From the NCBI GenBank assembly GCA_021399345.1, contig JAAFKI010000023.1, forward strand, positions 1 through 36,520: 36,520 bases of DNA, read 5' to 3'. The stretch comes from Candidatus Heimdallarchaeota archaeon. GTDB taxonomy: Archaea > Asgardarchaeota > Heimdallarchaeia > Heimdallarchaeales > Heimdallarchaeaceae. Made by a program: the position numbers and the translations under genes. Position 1 is the first letter of the stretch. Each line of letters starts with the position of its first letter. The notes under the pieces were generated by a model that worked only from the letters and a program-made list of their open reading frames with translations, did not search any database and was not told the DNA's origin. Shown piece after piece: positions 1 to 7,577 of this stretch.

Positions 1-130
1 TACCCCGCCCACATCTTCATACAAAGATGCTTACGGTTCGCTTTTGGATGGTTGTTGGATGTAGACCCGAGGATCACCGTGAAACGGTGCATATCTACAA
101 TCCTTCATAGTAGAATCTACGCCACACTAT
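1..130 (+). mobile_element. Possible right end / guide-RNA-like region of an IS605/TnpB element
   Basis: This stretch is richer in GC than the next kilobase and highly self-complementary. CACCGT and ACGGTG (about 74-88) form a perfect 6-bp hairpin with a GAA loop. GGATGTAGA just before it and TCTACAATCC just after it pair around that hairpin with one bulge. A further GTAG-AAT-CTAC hairpin lies near 110-120. TnpB-encoding elements end in structured DNA that specifies the guide (omega) RNA, and a tnpB gene lies at the other end of the window. One frame is open from base 3 to a TAG at 108-110 and could be a protein tail, but I do not recognise it. The element identity is inference. Confidence 0.3.
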
Positions 131-160
131 ATAAACACCAAAAAATGTACAAAAAGTTTC

Positions 161-168
161 TTATAAAT
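161..168 (+). promoter_or_regulatory. TATA box of the Cys-rich protein gene
   Basis: TTATAAAT lies about 20-25 nt before the ATG at 185. That is the spacing expected for a leaderless archaeal transcript starting at or next to the start codon. Confidence 0.45.
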
Positions 169-184
169 TGGCAAGTAGTTTTAA

Positions 185-526
185 ATGAGCTCCAGTTCAA
201 TAAATCGCGAATGTACGCTAACCTGTCGATCCTTTTTTTGTAGTAATAAAATGCTGAGGATTGTTAAAAAGAACGGGCAGAAAACCTTCTTCTGCGCCAT
301 GGATGATGATTCTGAATGTTTAGGGTACATGTGTAATTACGCTGAATGTCGAGAAAGAAAAATGGGTGATTCTGGATTGTACCTCAAACCAATGAAAACT
401 CAACACAGAAGTCAACCCCAAAAACCTAAACGGGACCAATATTCTGAGTATGACTATGTTGCTCCAAAAGACTTAGATGACAAAATTAGAAAAAACTATC
501 TAAAAATTACAAAATATGATGGATAA
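185..526 (+). CDS. Cysteine-rich small protein, unknown function
   Basis: This 113-residue protein is not one I recognise. Its N-terminal half carries seven cysteines (residues 10, 14, 19, 37, 45, 50 and 55), a density typical of a small zinc-binding fold, though no standard ribbon spacing is evident. The C-terminal half is polar and basic, then acidic, and probably flexible. No membrane segment is seen. The ATG at 185 is supported by a TATA-like element at leaderless distance. The gene ends shortly before the RecA-like gene on the same strand. Zinc binding is inferred from cysteine content only. Confidence 0.5.
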   Translation: MSSSSINRECTLTCRSFFCSNKMLRIVKKNGQKTFFCAMDDDSECLGYMCNYAECRERKMGDSGLYLKPMKTQHRSQPQKPKRDQYSEYDYVAPKDLDDKIRKNYLKITKYDG

Positions 527-579
527 CAGCAGTAGATTTTAATATCTGAAAAATCACATATTTGAATAGAATAATTGAG

Positions 580-1371
580 ATGAATTTTATGTTTTCACCA
601 AGTTCCAGCACTGGAGAAAAGAAATTATTTACTTTTGGTATTCCCACTCTAGATGAAATCCTAGGTGGTGGAATTCCTGCGGGTTCTAATGTTCTTATTG
701 AAGACGAAATAGGCGCAGAAGCAGATCCTTTTGTTCTTAACTTTCTGTCAGAAGGTCTAAGATCAGGCGAGTATGGGTACATTTTTTCAACAGAACATCC
801 ATATGAATATTACAACGAGATTATGACAGGAATAGGTGTGAATCCTGATATGTTGGATGCTACTGGAAGATTAAAATTTATTGATGCTTTTAGTAATCCA
901 TTTGGTTATACAGATATCAAAACTACCCATGAATATGCAGTTAATGATTTAGGTAAGCCTAGAGAGATAAACGAGACTATAAGAAGATCGTTTTTGCATG
1001 TACAGAATCAACAGGTGTTAAAACGAGGAATAGTTGTTTCCTTATCTTCGATTATTTATGCAGCTGATGAAAGTAAAAATGTTATATTTTCCTTCTTACA
1101 AAACAGATTAGCAGCAAACAAAAAGGAAGGATCAGTAACTGTCTTTACTCTACATTATGATGCTCATGAACCTCTCCTAGTACGAGCGATTGAACATAAT
1201 TGCGATGTAACAATCAGGGTTTCCAAATCAAGAACTAAGGCAGATAGACCAATTACAGAGGTTAAAGTGATTAATGTGAAAGGTAAACCTGAATTAGCTG
1301 GAGAACCAATTTTCTTCGAGTTTATTGGCGGAAAAATACTGCCTTATTATGAAGAAGAAGAGACGTTCTAA
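580..1371 (+). CDS. RecA/KaiC-like superfamily protein lacking a Walker A motif
   Basis: This protein of about 263 residues resembles the archaeal RecA-superfamily (RadA/KaiC/Rad55-like) ATPases. It has the typical opening GIPTLDEILGGGIPAGS (about 20-36) and the later order of the fold, with a hydrophobic strand followed by SEGLRSGE and a YIFSTEHP strand. Where the Walker A GxxGxGKT should follow, it reads IEDEIGAEADPF, with neither the glycine pattern nor the Lys-Thr. ATP hydrolysis in the normal way is therefore unlikely, and a regulatory or structural role is inferred. A TTG at 562 would add six residues, but the ATG at 580 is preferred. The gene overlaps the convergent kinase gene by 4 bp. 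Confidence 0.75.
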   Translation: MNFMFSPSSSTGEKKLFTFGIPTLDEILGGGIPAGSNVLIEDEIGAEADPFVLNFLSEGLRSGEYGYIFSTEHPYEYYNEIMTGIGVNPDMLDATGRLKFIDAFSNPFGYTDIKTTHEYAVNDLGKPREINETIRRSFLHVQNQQVLKRGIVVSLSSIIYAADESKNVIFSFLQNRLAANKKEGSVTVFTLHYDAHEPLLVRAIEHNCDVTIRVSKSRTKADRPITEVKVINVKGKPELAGEPIFFEFIGGKILPYYEEEETF

Positions 1372-1931
1372 AACAATTGAAATTCATCTCTAATCTTTTT
1401 TGCAACAATTTCAGCTGCTAAATGAGTGTTGTTTATTTTGAGATAATTTTCGTTGTAATAAAAATCTCCACTTGTATTCATGACGTACTTCTTTTCCATC
1501 TCAAGTAATCTCTTCTCTGATAGTTCAATGTCTTGTTTAGATGGTTTCTCAGCCAATCTATCTATAGTTTTATTTCTGCGTAATCTTTCCTCTAGTTCAC
1601 AGAATAGTTCTACAAAATAAATTCTTCTTCCCTGTTCTTTGAAAATATCGCAGTATTTGTCAACAACTGCTTTATCCTTTTCATCATCAACTGCCCAAAC
1701 ATACGTAAAAATTAGTCCAGGTAAATTACTTAAGGCAACTTCTTCAATTATTCTTTGTCGAAATTCACTATTTAATTTGGAAAAGTGAGGGGAATCAAAT
1801 TCAAAGAATTGAAGGAATAGTTCAATAGAGATGTGGTTATGGAGAAGCTTAAAACCAGTTAACTCTGCTAGTTTTCTACCTGCAGTCATTTTTCCTGAAG
1901 CTGGGGGACCGAAAATAATGATTAAACTCAC
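1368..1931 (-). CDS. P-loop kinase of the adenylate/shikimate kinase-like type
   Basis: This 187-residue cytosolic protein opens with a strand and a clear Walker A, FGPPASGKMTAGRKLAE, at its N-terminus. HNHISIELF follows, as in uncharacterised small kinases often annotated as shikimate or adenylate kinase-like. A lid-like basic segment (RLRRNKTIDR) lies in the C-terminal half. The substrate is unknown. The GTG at 1931 puts the P-loop at the usual distance from the N-terminus and has an AT-rich TATA-like stretch (TATTTAATA) upstream at leaderless spacing. A TTG at 1970 would add 13 poorly conserved-looking residues. It is convergent with the RecA-like gene and divergent from the GTPase gene. 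Confidence 0.75.
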   Translation of the reverse strand: MSLIIIFGPPASGKMTAGRKLAELTGFKLLHNHISIELFLQFFEFDSPHFSKLNSEFRQRIIEEVALSNLPGLIFTYVWAVDDEKDKAVVDKYCDIFKEQGRRIYFVELFCELEERLRRNKTIDRLAEKPSKQDIELSEKRLLEMEKKYVMNTSGDFYYNENYLKINNTHLAAEIVAKKIRDEFQLF

Positions 1932-2032
1932 AAGAACATGACTATTCGGGTTATTAAATACCTTTTGCAAAAAAACTACTAGCTACAACTTTCGGTAGAT
2001 TTAAGTAAGAACTTCAATGTGTTAATTCAGTG

Positions 2033-2590
2033 ATGACAGTGCTATTTGACTACCTGTTCAAGACAATAATTGTCGGTTCTCCAGGTGTGGGAAAAACTTC
2101 GATTACGCTAAGGTTTGCCACTGGAACTTTTAGAGAAAGATATTTACCAACAATAGGTGTAGAATTTTCTGTAAAAGATATTGAGGTCCAAGGAAAACAA
2201 GTAAAATTGCAAACATGGGATACTGGAAGTCATGATCGATTTTCATATGTTAGACCCCTCTACTATAAGGGGAGTTATGGAGTTTTAGTTGTTTTTGATA
2301 TTGCGAGCAAAGAATCTTTTGAAAATCTTGATAAATGGTTTGAAGAAGTATATTCAAATTGCGAAGAGATTATCCCTGCTATTTTGATAGGTAATAAAGC
2401 AGATATTGAAGCAGATCGCCAAGTTAGCAAAGAAGAAGCTTTAGCCTATGCTGAGAAGAAAAGAGCGTTTTATGAATTACATGAAATACCCTACTTTGAG
2501 GTTTCTGCTAAATCTGGTCAAAATATTAATGATATATATTATCGGCTTACTGATATGATGATTGAAAAATCTATCGAAGCAGAAGAGTGA
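2033..2590 (+). CDS. Ras/Rab-type small GTPase with altered G3 motif
   Basis: This 185-residue small GTPase shows G1 GSPGVGKTS (15-23), a switch I YLPTIGVEF with the Thr at 40, a G3 region WDTGSHDRF (62-70), G4 GNKAD (120-124) and G5 SAK (158-160). The layout matches eukaryotic Rab/Ras proteins, which Asgard archaea carry in many copies. G3 normally reads WDTAGQERF; here the invariant Gly and the catalytic Gln positions are Ser and His, so intrinsic hydrolysis is probably altered. The C-terminus ends in acidic residues with no cysteine, so prenylation is not expected. ATG 2033 is preferred over the in-frame GTG at 2030. The partner and pathway are unknown. Confidence 0.93.
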   Translation: MTVLFDYLFKTIIVGSPGVGKTSITLRFATGTFRERYLPTIGVEFSVKDIEVQGKQVKLQTWDTGSHDRFSYVRPLYYKGSYGVLVVFDIASKESFENLDKWFEEVYSNCEEIIPAILIGNKADIEADRQVSKEEALAYAEKKRAFYELHEIPYFEVSAKSGQNINDIYYRLTDMMIEKSIEAEE

Positions 2591-2692
2591 CTTTAACTTC
2601 CATTTGCTTGTTTTTAATATTTTTAACATCCAGTTTTATGAAATTATATTTGTTTAATTTTTGTTATTATTTGCCTGTAAAACAAAACAGTC

Positions 2693-2701
2693 TTTATATA
2701 A
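2693..2701 (+). promoter_or_regulatory. TATA box of the oxidoreductase operon
   Basis: TTTATATAA in an AT-rich gap is the best promoter candidate before the operon. Transcription would start near 2720-2727, leaving a leader of about 95 nt before the first start codon, unusually long for this window. Confidence 0.5.
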
Positions 2702-2720
2702 ATGTCAAAGCAATGGCTGT

Positions 2721-2797
2721 TTTATGATACTGGCAGGATGGATACATATCATAAACTTTAATTTACACGTATTTTTCGTCCAGTATAGGAGATATGT
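2721..2797 (+). promoter_or_regulatory. Structured leader with mutually exclusive pairings upstream of the oxidoreductase operon
   Basis: Three perfect complementary pairs are visible. A: TTTATGATA (2721-2729) with TATCATAAA (2747-2755). B: ATACTGG (2727-2733) with CCAGTAT (2780-2786). C: ACATATC (2744-2750) with GATATGT (2791-2797). A shares bases with both B and C, while B and C together would form a pseudoknot. This two-state arrangement is what a riboswitch or protein-controlled leader would look like. It is seen in sequence only and could partly reflect AT-rich chance pairing. Confidence 0.4.
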
Positions 2798-2820
2798 TTC
2801 TTGTTTAAAGGGTGAAAAAT

Positions 2821-3375
2821 TTGGCTGAAATCACTGATGTAAGAATTAATGGTCGAGGTGGACAAGGAGCGGTTACTGCATCCAGATTACTAGCTGAAGC
2901 TGCTATCATTGAAGGACAATATGTGCATGCTTTTCCAAATTTTGGTCCAGAAAGAGCTGGAGCTCCAGTAACATCTTTTGCTCGAATTTCACCAGAACCT
3001 TTTTACGAAAAAACTGAAGTCTATGAACCTCATATTGTGGTTGTCATAGACCCAACATTATTAGATGATGTTCCCGTAGTTGAAGGATTAAGAGATGGGG
3101 GGACAATTGTAGTGAATTATGATGGGGAAAAAGATTCACTTGTTAAATATTTTGAGGGAGTTCATGCAAACATCTACAAGGTAGCGGGATCAATTATTGC
3201 AACAGAGGAAATCGGGAGAAATGTTCCTAATTTGGTAATGTTAGGAGCGTTAATCAAAGTTACAAAATTGGTGGAAATAGAGAGCTTAAAGAAAGTTACT
3301 CTCAACAGATTCAAAGGTGTTTTGGGTGAGAAAAATGTTGTTGCTATTAATCGAGCATTCGAAGAGGTGGAATAA
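2821..3375 (+). CDS. porG: 2-oxoacid:ferredoxin oxidoreductase, gamma subunit
   Basis: This is the gamma-type subunit (about 184 residues) of the pyruvate/2-oxoacid:ferredoxin oxidoreductase complex. It has the family signature RINGRGGQGAV near the N-terminus and FGPERAGAPV about 35 residues later. It is the first gene of a gamma-delta-alpha-beta operon, the usual archaeal four-subunit order. A GGGTGA ribosome-binding site (2810-2815) sits 5 nt before the TTG at 2821 and favours that start; the GTG at 2812 lies inside the site and would add three residues. The stop codon overlaps the next ATG by one base. The complex oxidatively decarboxylates a 2-oxoacid to acyl-CoA and reduces ferredoxin in the cytosol. 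Confidence 0.92.
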   Translation: MAEITDVRINGRGGQGAVTASRLLAEAAIIEGQYVHAFPNFGPERAGAPVTSFARISPEPFYEKTEVYEPHIVVVIDPTLLDDVPVVEGLRDGGTIVVNYDGEKDSLVKYFEGVHANIYKVAGSIIATEEIGRNVPNLVMLGALIKVTKLVEIESLKKVTLNRFKGVLGEKNVVAINRAFEEVE

Positions 3376-3692
3376 TGACAAAAGAAGCTCCAGACGAATT
3401 TTCTAGATGGACTAAAGAAAAATGGGGCGCATCCCAACTCCCAATAGGGGGAACAGTTCCTTACCATACAGCTTATGGGTATAAGACAGGAGATTGGTCT
3501 GCGTTTAAAGCCATCATAGATAAAGAAAAATGTATTAGTTGTATGAATTGTTATTACTATTGCCCGGATTCAGCAATAATTATGGATGGTGACTTAAAGG
3601 CTGAATGTGACATGGATTTCTGTAAGGGCTGTGGAATCTGTAGTAAACATTGCCCAGCTGATGCTATCGAAATGAGGAGGGTTACAAGATGA
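3375..3692 (+). CDS. porD: 2-oxoacid:ferredoxin oxidoreductase, delta subunit (2[4Fe-4S] ferredoxin)
   Basis: This 105-residue delta subunit carries two [4Fe-4S] ferredoxin motifs: C53/C56/C59 with C63, and C83/C86/C89 with C93. An extra Cys at 78 precedes the second motif. The N-terminal 45 residues contain the stretch before the first cluster that is typical of archaeal PorD. The subunit passes electrons from the beta-subunit cluster to soluble ferredoxin. Its start overlaps the gamma stop by one base and its TGA overlaps the alpha ATG (ATGA), so translation of the operon is coupled. Confidence 0.93.
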   Translation: MTKEAPDEFSRWTKEKWGASQLPIGGTVPYHTAYGYKTGDWSAFKAIIDKEKCISCMNCYYYCPDSAIIMDGDLKAECDMDFCKGCGICSKHCPADAIEMRRVTR

Positions 3693-4876
3693 GTGGAGTA
3701 AGACAAGTAGTAGGAATGACAGGAGATGAAGCTGTAGCTCATGCGGTTAAACTTGTAAATCCTGATGTTGTAGCAGCGTATCCCATAACTCCGCAGACAA
3801 TAATCGTTGAAAGATACAGTGATTTCGTTAATAATGGCGAGGTAGATACAAGTTTCATATCTGTTGAATCAGAACATAGTGCAATGTCAGCATGTGTAGG
3901 TGCCTCATTAACTGGTGCAAGAGTTTTTACAGCAACTGCATCAGCTGGTCTTGCTCTTATGTATGAAATTTTATATGTTGCTTCAGGAATGCGATGTCCG
4001 ATAGTTCTAGCTGTAGCGAATAGAGCTTTTTCAGCACCAATCAATATTCATGGAGAATGTACAGATCAACTCGTTTGTAGAGATGCATCATGGGTTTCTC
4101 TGTTTGGTGAATCAGCACAAGAAGCATATGATGAAACGATACTCTCATTCAAAATAGCAGAACATCCTGATGTCATGTTACCAGCAATGTTTGGTATTGA
4201 AGGTTTTATTGTTACACACGCATTAGAAAGAGTCGAAACTCTAAGTAAACAACAAGTAGAAGACTTTATTCCAGCTTCAAGAATAGTAAGAGATAGATTT
4301 TGTCCTGATGAAAATAAAACCTTCGGGTCATTAGTTTTACAAGATTATTATATGGAAATAAAAAGGCAACAAGAAGAAGCAATGCAAAATGCATACAAAG
4401 TAACGGAGGATGCTATGCAAGAGTTTAGTGAAATGTCAGGAAGAAAAATGGAAATAATAGAAAAATATCAACTGGAAGATGCAGATTATGCCTTTGTATC
4501 ATATGGAGCTACTGCAGGAAATGCTAAAGCTGTCGTTGATCGCTTAAGGGCAAAAGGAGAAAAAGTAGGAGCTCTCAAAATTAGACTGTTCAGACCATTT
4601 CCATCTATGGATATATTTCAGGCGCTAAGTGGAATAAAAGCTGCAACTATATTAGATAGATCAGCAACATTTGGGTCACCTGGAACAATAGTTCAAACTG
4701 ATATTGCATCAGCTTTGTATGGAAAAGAAAATGTTCCATCACTACACGGATACATAAATGGACTAGGGGGAAGAGTTTTGACTCTACCAGAAATCGAAGA
4801 AGTTTACGAAATGTCAAAAGAGTACAATAATATTGGAATGACTTCAACAACTGATTGGGTAGGATATAGGAAGTGA
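3689..4876 (+). CDS. porA: 2-oxoacid:ferredoxin oxidoreductase, alpha subunit
   Basis: This 395-residue alpha subunit has the typical N-terminal pyrimidine-binding-type domain: AYPITPQT near residue 31, then the conserved SVESEHSAMSACVGAS and ATASAGLALMYE segments. The C-terminal transketolase-like domain follows, with SYGATAGNAKAVVDRL and RLFRPFP. These match pyruvate:ferredoxin oxidoreductase alpha chains, so pyruvate is the most likely substrate, although other 2-oxoacids cannot be excluded. The length is normal. The start overlaps the delta stop by 4 bp, and the beta subunit follows after 7 bp. Confidence 0.94.
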   Translation: MSGVRQVVGMTGDEAVAHAVKLVNPDVVAAYPITPQTIIVERYSDFVNNGEVDTSFISVESEHSAMSACVGASLTGARVFTATASAGLALMYEILYVASGMRCPIVLAVANRAFSAPINIHGECTDQLVCRDASWVSLFGESAQEAYDETILSFKIAEHPDVMLPAMFGIEGFIVTHALERVETLSKQQVEDFIPASRIVRDRFCPDENKTFGSLVLQDYYMEIKRQQEEAMQNAYKVTEDAMQEFSEMSGRKMEIIEKYQLEDADYAFVSYGATAGNAKAVVDRLRAKGEKVGALKIRLFRPFPSMDIFQALSGIKAATILDRSATFGSPGTIVQTDIASALYGKENVPSLHGYINGLGGRVLTLPEIEEVYEMSKEYNNIGMTSTTDWVGYRK

Positions 4877-4883
4877 AGAAAAG

Positions 4884-5864
4884 ATGTCGATAGTATTACC
4901 AAAAGTATCTGTAAAAGATCTACAAGAGTGGTCAAAGCTAGGTGAAGTATTCACATCTGGACACAGATTATGCGCAGGATGTGGAGCAGGAGCAATGGCA
5001 AGACAAGTAACCTTAGCTGCTAAAGCTTTAGGGGACCCATACATGTTTGTAAATGCAACTGGATGTTTAGAAGTAGCTTCCACAGTTTATCCATACACAG
5101 CGTGGGACGCACCATGGTTACATAATGCATTTGAAAATGCTGCAGCAACAGCTTCTGGAGCAATAGAAGCTATGAAATCAATGCAAAGAAAAGGATTAAT
5201 GAAAGAGCGCAATGTTAACATGATTGTATTCGGCGGCGATGGTGGGACATATGATATTGGCCTCCAGAGCCTTTCTGGAGCGGTAGAACGAGGCCATGAC
5301 TTTCTTTATGTATGTTATTCGAATGGAGCTTATATGAATACAGGAATCCAACGTTCAGGGGGTACTCCTCAAGGAGCTGCAACAACAACAAGCCCGCCTG
5401 GAACTGTTATTCCGGGTAAAATAGAATGGCAAAAACCTCTCGCTGAGATTATGGCTGCACATGATATACCCACTTTTACTGCAAGTCCTGCTTATCCAAG
5501 AGATCTTATGGCTAAAGTGCAAGCAGGTCTGAAACATGATGGTCCTGCTTTTATGTTGGTGGACTCACCATGTAATCTAGGGCAAAGGTACGCTCCAGAT
5601 ATTTCTATGGAAATTGCAAAATTAGCTGTGAAAACCTGTTTCTTTCCATTGTTTTACACTTATAAAGAAGAGTGGACTTTAACCGGAATTTCTTCTAGAT
5701 TAGCAAAAAATCCAGATAGAAAGCTACCAATTGAAGATTACTTAAAACCTCAAGGAAGATTCCGACATCTATTCAAACCAGAATGGAAGAAGAAATTGAT
5801 TGATATTCAGGATACTGTCGATGAAAAATGGGAAAGGCTTGTAAAAAAAGCTACTTGTGTTTAG
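4884..5864 (+). CDS. porB: 2-oxoacid:ferredoxin oxidoreductase, beta subunit (TPP-binding)
   Basis: This 326-residue catalytic subunit binds thiamine diphosphate through GGDGGTYDIG (about 117-126) and a downstream YSNGAYMNTG (145-154). Cysteines C30, C33, C61 and C230 sit where the family holds its proximal [4Fe-4S] cluster. The segment after the TPP motif (QRSGGTPQGAATTTSPPG) is typical of pyruvate-type enzymes. It completes the operon. The 3' end overlaps the convergent glycosyltransferase-like gene by 14 bp, with no room for a separate terminator. Confidence 0.95.
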   Translation: MSIVLPKVSVKDLQEWSKLGEVFTSGHRLCAGCGAGAMARQVTLAAKALGDPYMFVNATGCLEVASTVYPYTAWDAPWLHNAFENAAATASGAIEAMKSMQRKGLMKERNVNMIVFGGDGGTYDIGLQSLSGAVERGHDFLYVCYSNGAYMNTGIQRSGGTPQGAATTTSPPGTVIPGKIEWQKPLAEIMAAHDIPTFTASPAYPRDLMAKVQAGLKHDGPAFMLVDSPCNLGQRYAPDISMEIAKLAVKTCFFPLFYTYKEEWTLTGISSRLAKNPDRKLPIEDYLKPQGRFRHLFKPEWKKKLIDIQDTVDEKWERLVKKATCV

Positions 5865-7308
5865 AATTTTTCTTTTCTTTTCTCTTTTCCCTTTTCTTAA
5901 ATCTATTTTCCTTTATTTCTTTTAGTTGAATTTTAATATAATCAAAAAGATCTTTGTAATTCTTTTTTCTGTAAAAAGCTGTGTGTAGGGGGATATCAAA
6001 AGTGACAACCATGGTTAGCATCATAAGAATAGTATAGAAAATGTGTAACCATTTGACTTTAACTATGATCCATATACTAAGTAAAGAAATCCATCCCGTG
6101 AATACTACAAAAAGCCCCAACCCTACCCATTTTTTATCAAAATCCTGAGCACGTGAAGCTAAAGCAAGTATAACGAAAGGAATAAAGAATGAATCATAAT
6201 ACTTGTAGTTACCTCTAGAGAGAAAAACATGGACACCTATGATAAACATCGCTTGAAAAGATATGAACGAACTCTCTTTCTTTTGAAAATGGTTTGCTTT
6301 GAGAAGAATTGTAAAATAGCTGAGAATTAGGAATAAAAGCAAGGGAACATATGCCATATTGAGATAATAATAGACTTTTGCTAATCCTTCCATCTCCCAA
6401 AATAATAGCGCATGAAAAGGCGTGGTTGACCATGTTTTATATGTGGATGAAATAGAGAATATAGTATTATACGTTCCTCCAGGCCATACTTGTAACCAAA
6501 CATAACTGAAAGGTTTGATTAATATCCAAGGAAATGAAAGAAGGAAAAAGAAGATTATTAAATAGGTTAGATATTTAAGAGCAATTCTTCTATCGAGTCT
6601 GAAGAGATAGAGAAACCAGAGAGGAACTAAAAATAGAGAATTAAGTTTAGTAAGAACTGATAATACAATAAAGAAAGCTGAAAGTTTGTATTTAGATTTC
6701 TGTAAATAATAAAAAGAGATGACAGCAAAAGTAGTGAACATATATGAATTAAGAAATATAAAATCATTGTAGAATAAAACCAAAGGCATGAAAATGAATA
6801 TGACAGCTGCAAAGAGAGAGTAGAACTGATTTAGCTTATTTCTTTTGCCATTTTGTGGTTTCTTTAATAATATAAGATAGATGAAAACTGTAGTGATAGA
6901 ATCAAAGATCAGAGGAGTAAAAGTAACGGCCATCCAAGCTCTGTCTAGACGAGGTAATCCAGGATAGAAAATATCAATGAAATAGGAAATAATTACTAAG
7001 AAGAAAACAAAATAAGGGCCATAAACATAGTCAGTAAGTGGAAATTCTCTATCGAAAGCATAAGGATTCCAAGATTCATATTTGAATGCATAAAGAAAAT
7101 GCTGATAATAAACTTCAGGATCATTATAGACTTCCCATTGATAGCCTTCAAGAGAAAAATAAGTACTAGTGTCGTAGTGAGACGAAAACCAAGTACGAAG
7201 AGCTATTCGAATAAAAACAGAAGTGAGAAAAAGAATAAGACAAATGCCAATCTGGATAAGAAGGTCGTAATTGTTGGTTTTTAGTCGAGTAGTAACTTTT
7301 TCAAGCAT
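5851..7308 (-). CDS. Polytopic membrane protein, GT-C-type glycosyltransferase-like
   Basis: This protein of about 485 residues has around ten hydrophobic segments and a strongly basic, lysine-rich C-terminal tail in the cytosol. The first extracytoplasmic loop contains WFSSHYDTSTY, with an Asp where GT-C enzymes (the Dol-P-sugar mannosyl/glucosyltransferase type) carry their catalytic acid. A following DYVYGPYFVFF resembles the second conserved loop of such enzymes. A role in protein or lipid glycosylation on the outer face is inferred; the sugar and acceptor are unknown. ATG 7308 is chosen over a TTG at 7341. It overlaps the convergent porB by 14 bp. Confidence 0.65.
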   Translation of the reverse strand: MLEKVTTRLKTNNYDLLIQIGICLILFLTSVFIRIALRTWFSSHYDTSTYFSLEGYQWEVYNDPEVYYQHFLYAFKYESWNPYAFDREFPLTDYVYGPYFVFFLVIISYFIDIFYPGLPRLDRAWMAVTFTPLIFDSITTVFIYLILLKKPQNGKRNKLNQFYSLFAAVIFIFMPLVLFYNDFIFLNSYMFTTFAVISFYYLQKSKYKLSAFFIVLSVLTKLNSLFLVPLWFLYLFRLDRRIALKYLTYLIIFFFLLSFPWILIKPFSYVWLQVWPGGTYNTIFSISSTYKTWSTTPFHALLFWEMEGLAKVYYYLNMAYVPLLLFLILSYFTILLKANHFQKKESSFISFQAMFIIGVHVFLSRGNYKYYDSFFIPFVILALASRAQDFDKKWVGLGLFVVFTGWISLLSIWIIVKVKWLHIFYTILMMLTMVVTFDIPLHTAFYRKKNYKDLFDYIKIQLKEIKENRFKKREKRKEKKNSKHK

Positions 7309-7373
7309 TCTTAGCTCTGGCACAGAATAAAATTTCCTCAAGAATTGTTAAAGTTTACCTAGTCAAGTGAATG

Positions 7374-7545
7374 GTATAAAAACACTAAGAAAATATAGTG
7401 ACATGCAATCTAACTGCAACTTTTTTCGGCATTCTTAAAGGAAATTATTGGTTTACTTTATTGACTGGCTCATTAACATCCTAGTGGTAGGAGCTTCAAC
7501 ACCGGATAAGGGAGGTTGAGGGAAGCTTCTTAGTAGATAGTTTTA
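7374..7545 (+). ncRNA. Possible structured small RNA in the gap before the methyltransferase gene
   Basis: GGTATAAAAAC near 7374 is a good TATA box with no real gene after it: at 25-30 nt there is only an 11-codon ORF at 7403. Downstream are a perfect 5-bp hairpin TCCTA-GTGG-TAGGA (7479-7492) and an abutting longer hairpin in which AGCTTCAAC (7492-7500) pairs with GTTGA (7515-7519) and AGCT (7524-7527). A T-rich stretch follows. I see no tRNA T-arm, and no recognised RNA family fits. The rest of the gap (7309-7577) holds the TATA of the methyltransferase gene near 7540. Confidence 0.22.
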
Positions 7546-7577
7546 TATTTGTCAATCTGTGATATTTTAGATATTAG

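Noticed and set aside
2033..2590. Small GTPase as substrate of the CAAX-type proteases downstream
   Set aside because: Its C-terminus is acidic and lacks any cysteine, so it cannot be prenylated.
3375..3692. Free ferredoxin gene
   Set aside because: Its position inside the operon and its overlapping starts and stops show that it is the delta subunit.
7440..7540. A tRNA gene in the gap before the methyltransferase
   Set aside because: A D-arm-like hairpin is present but there is no T-arm or matching acceptor stem.
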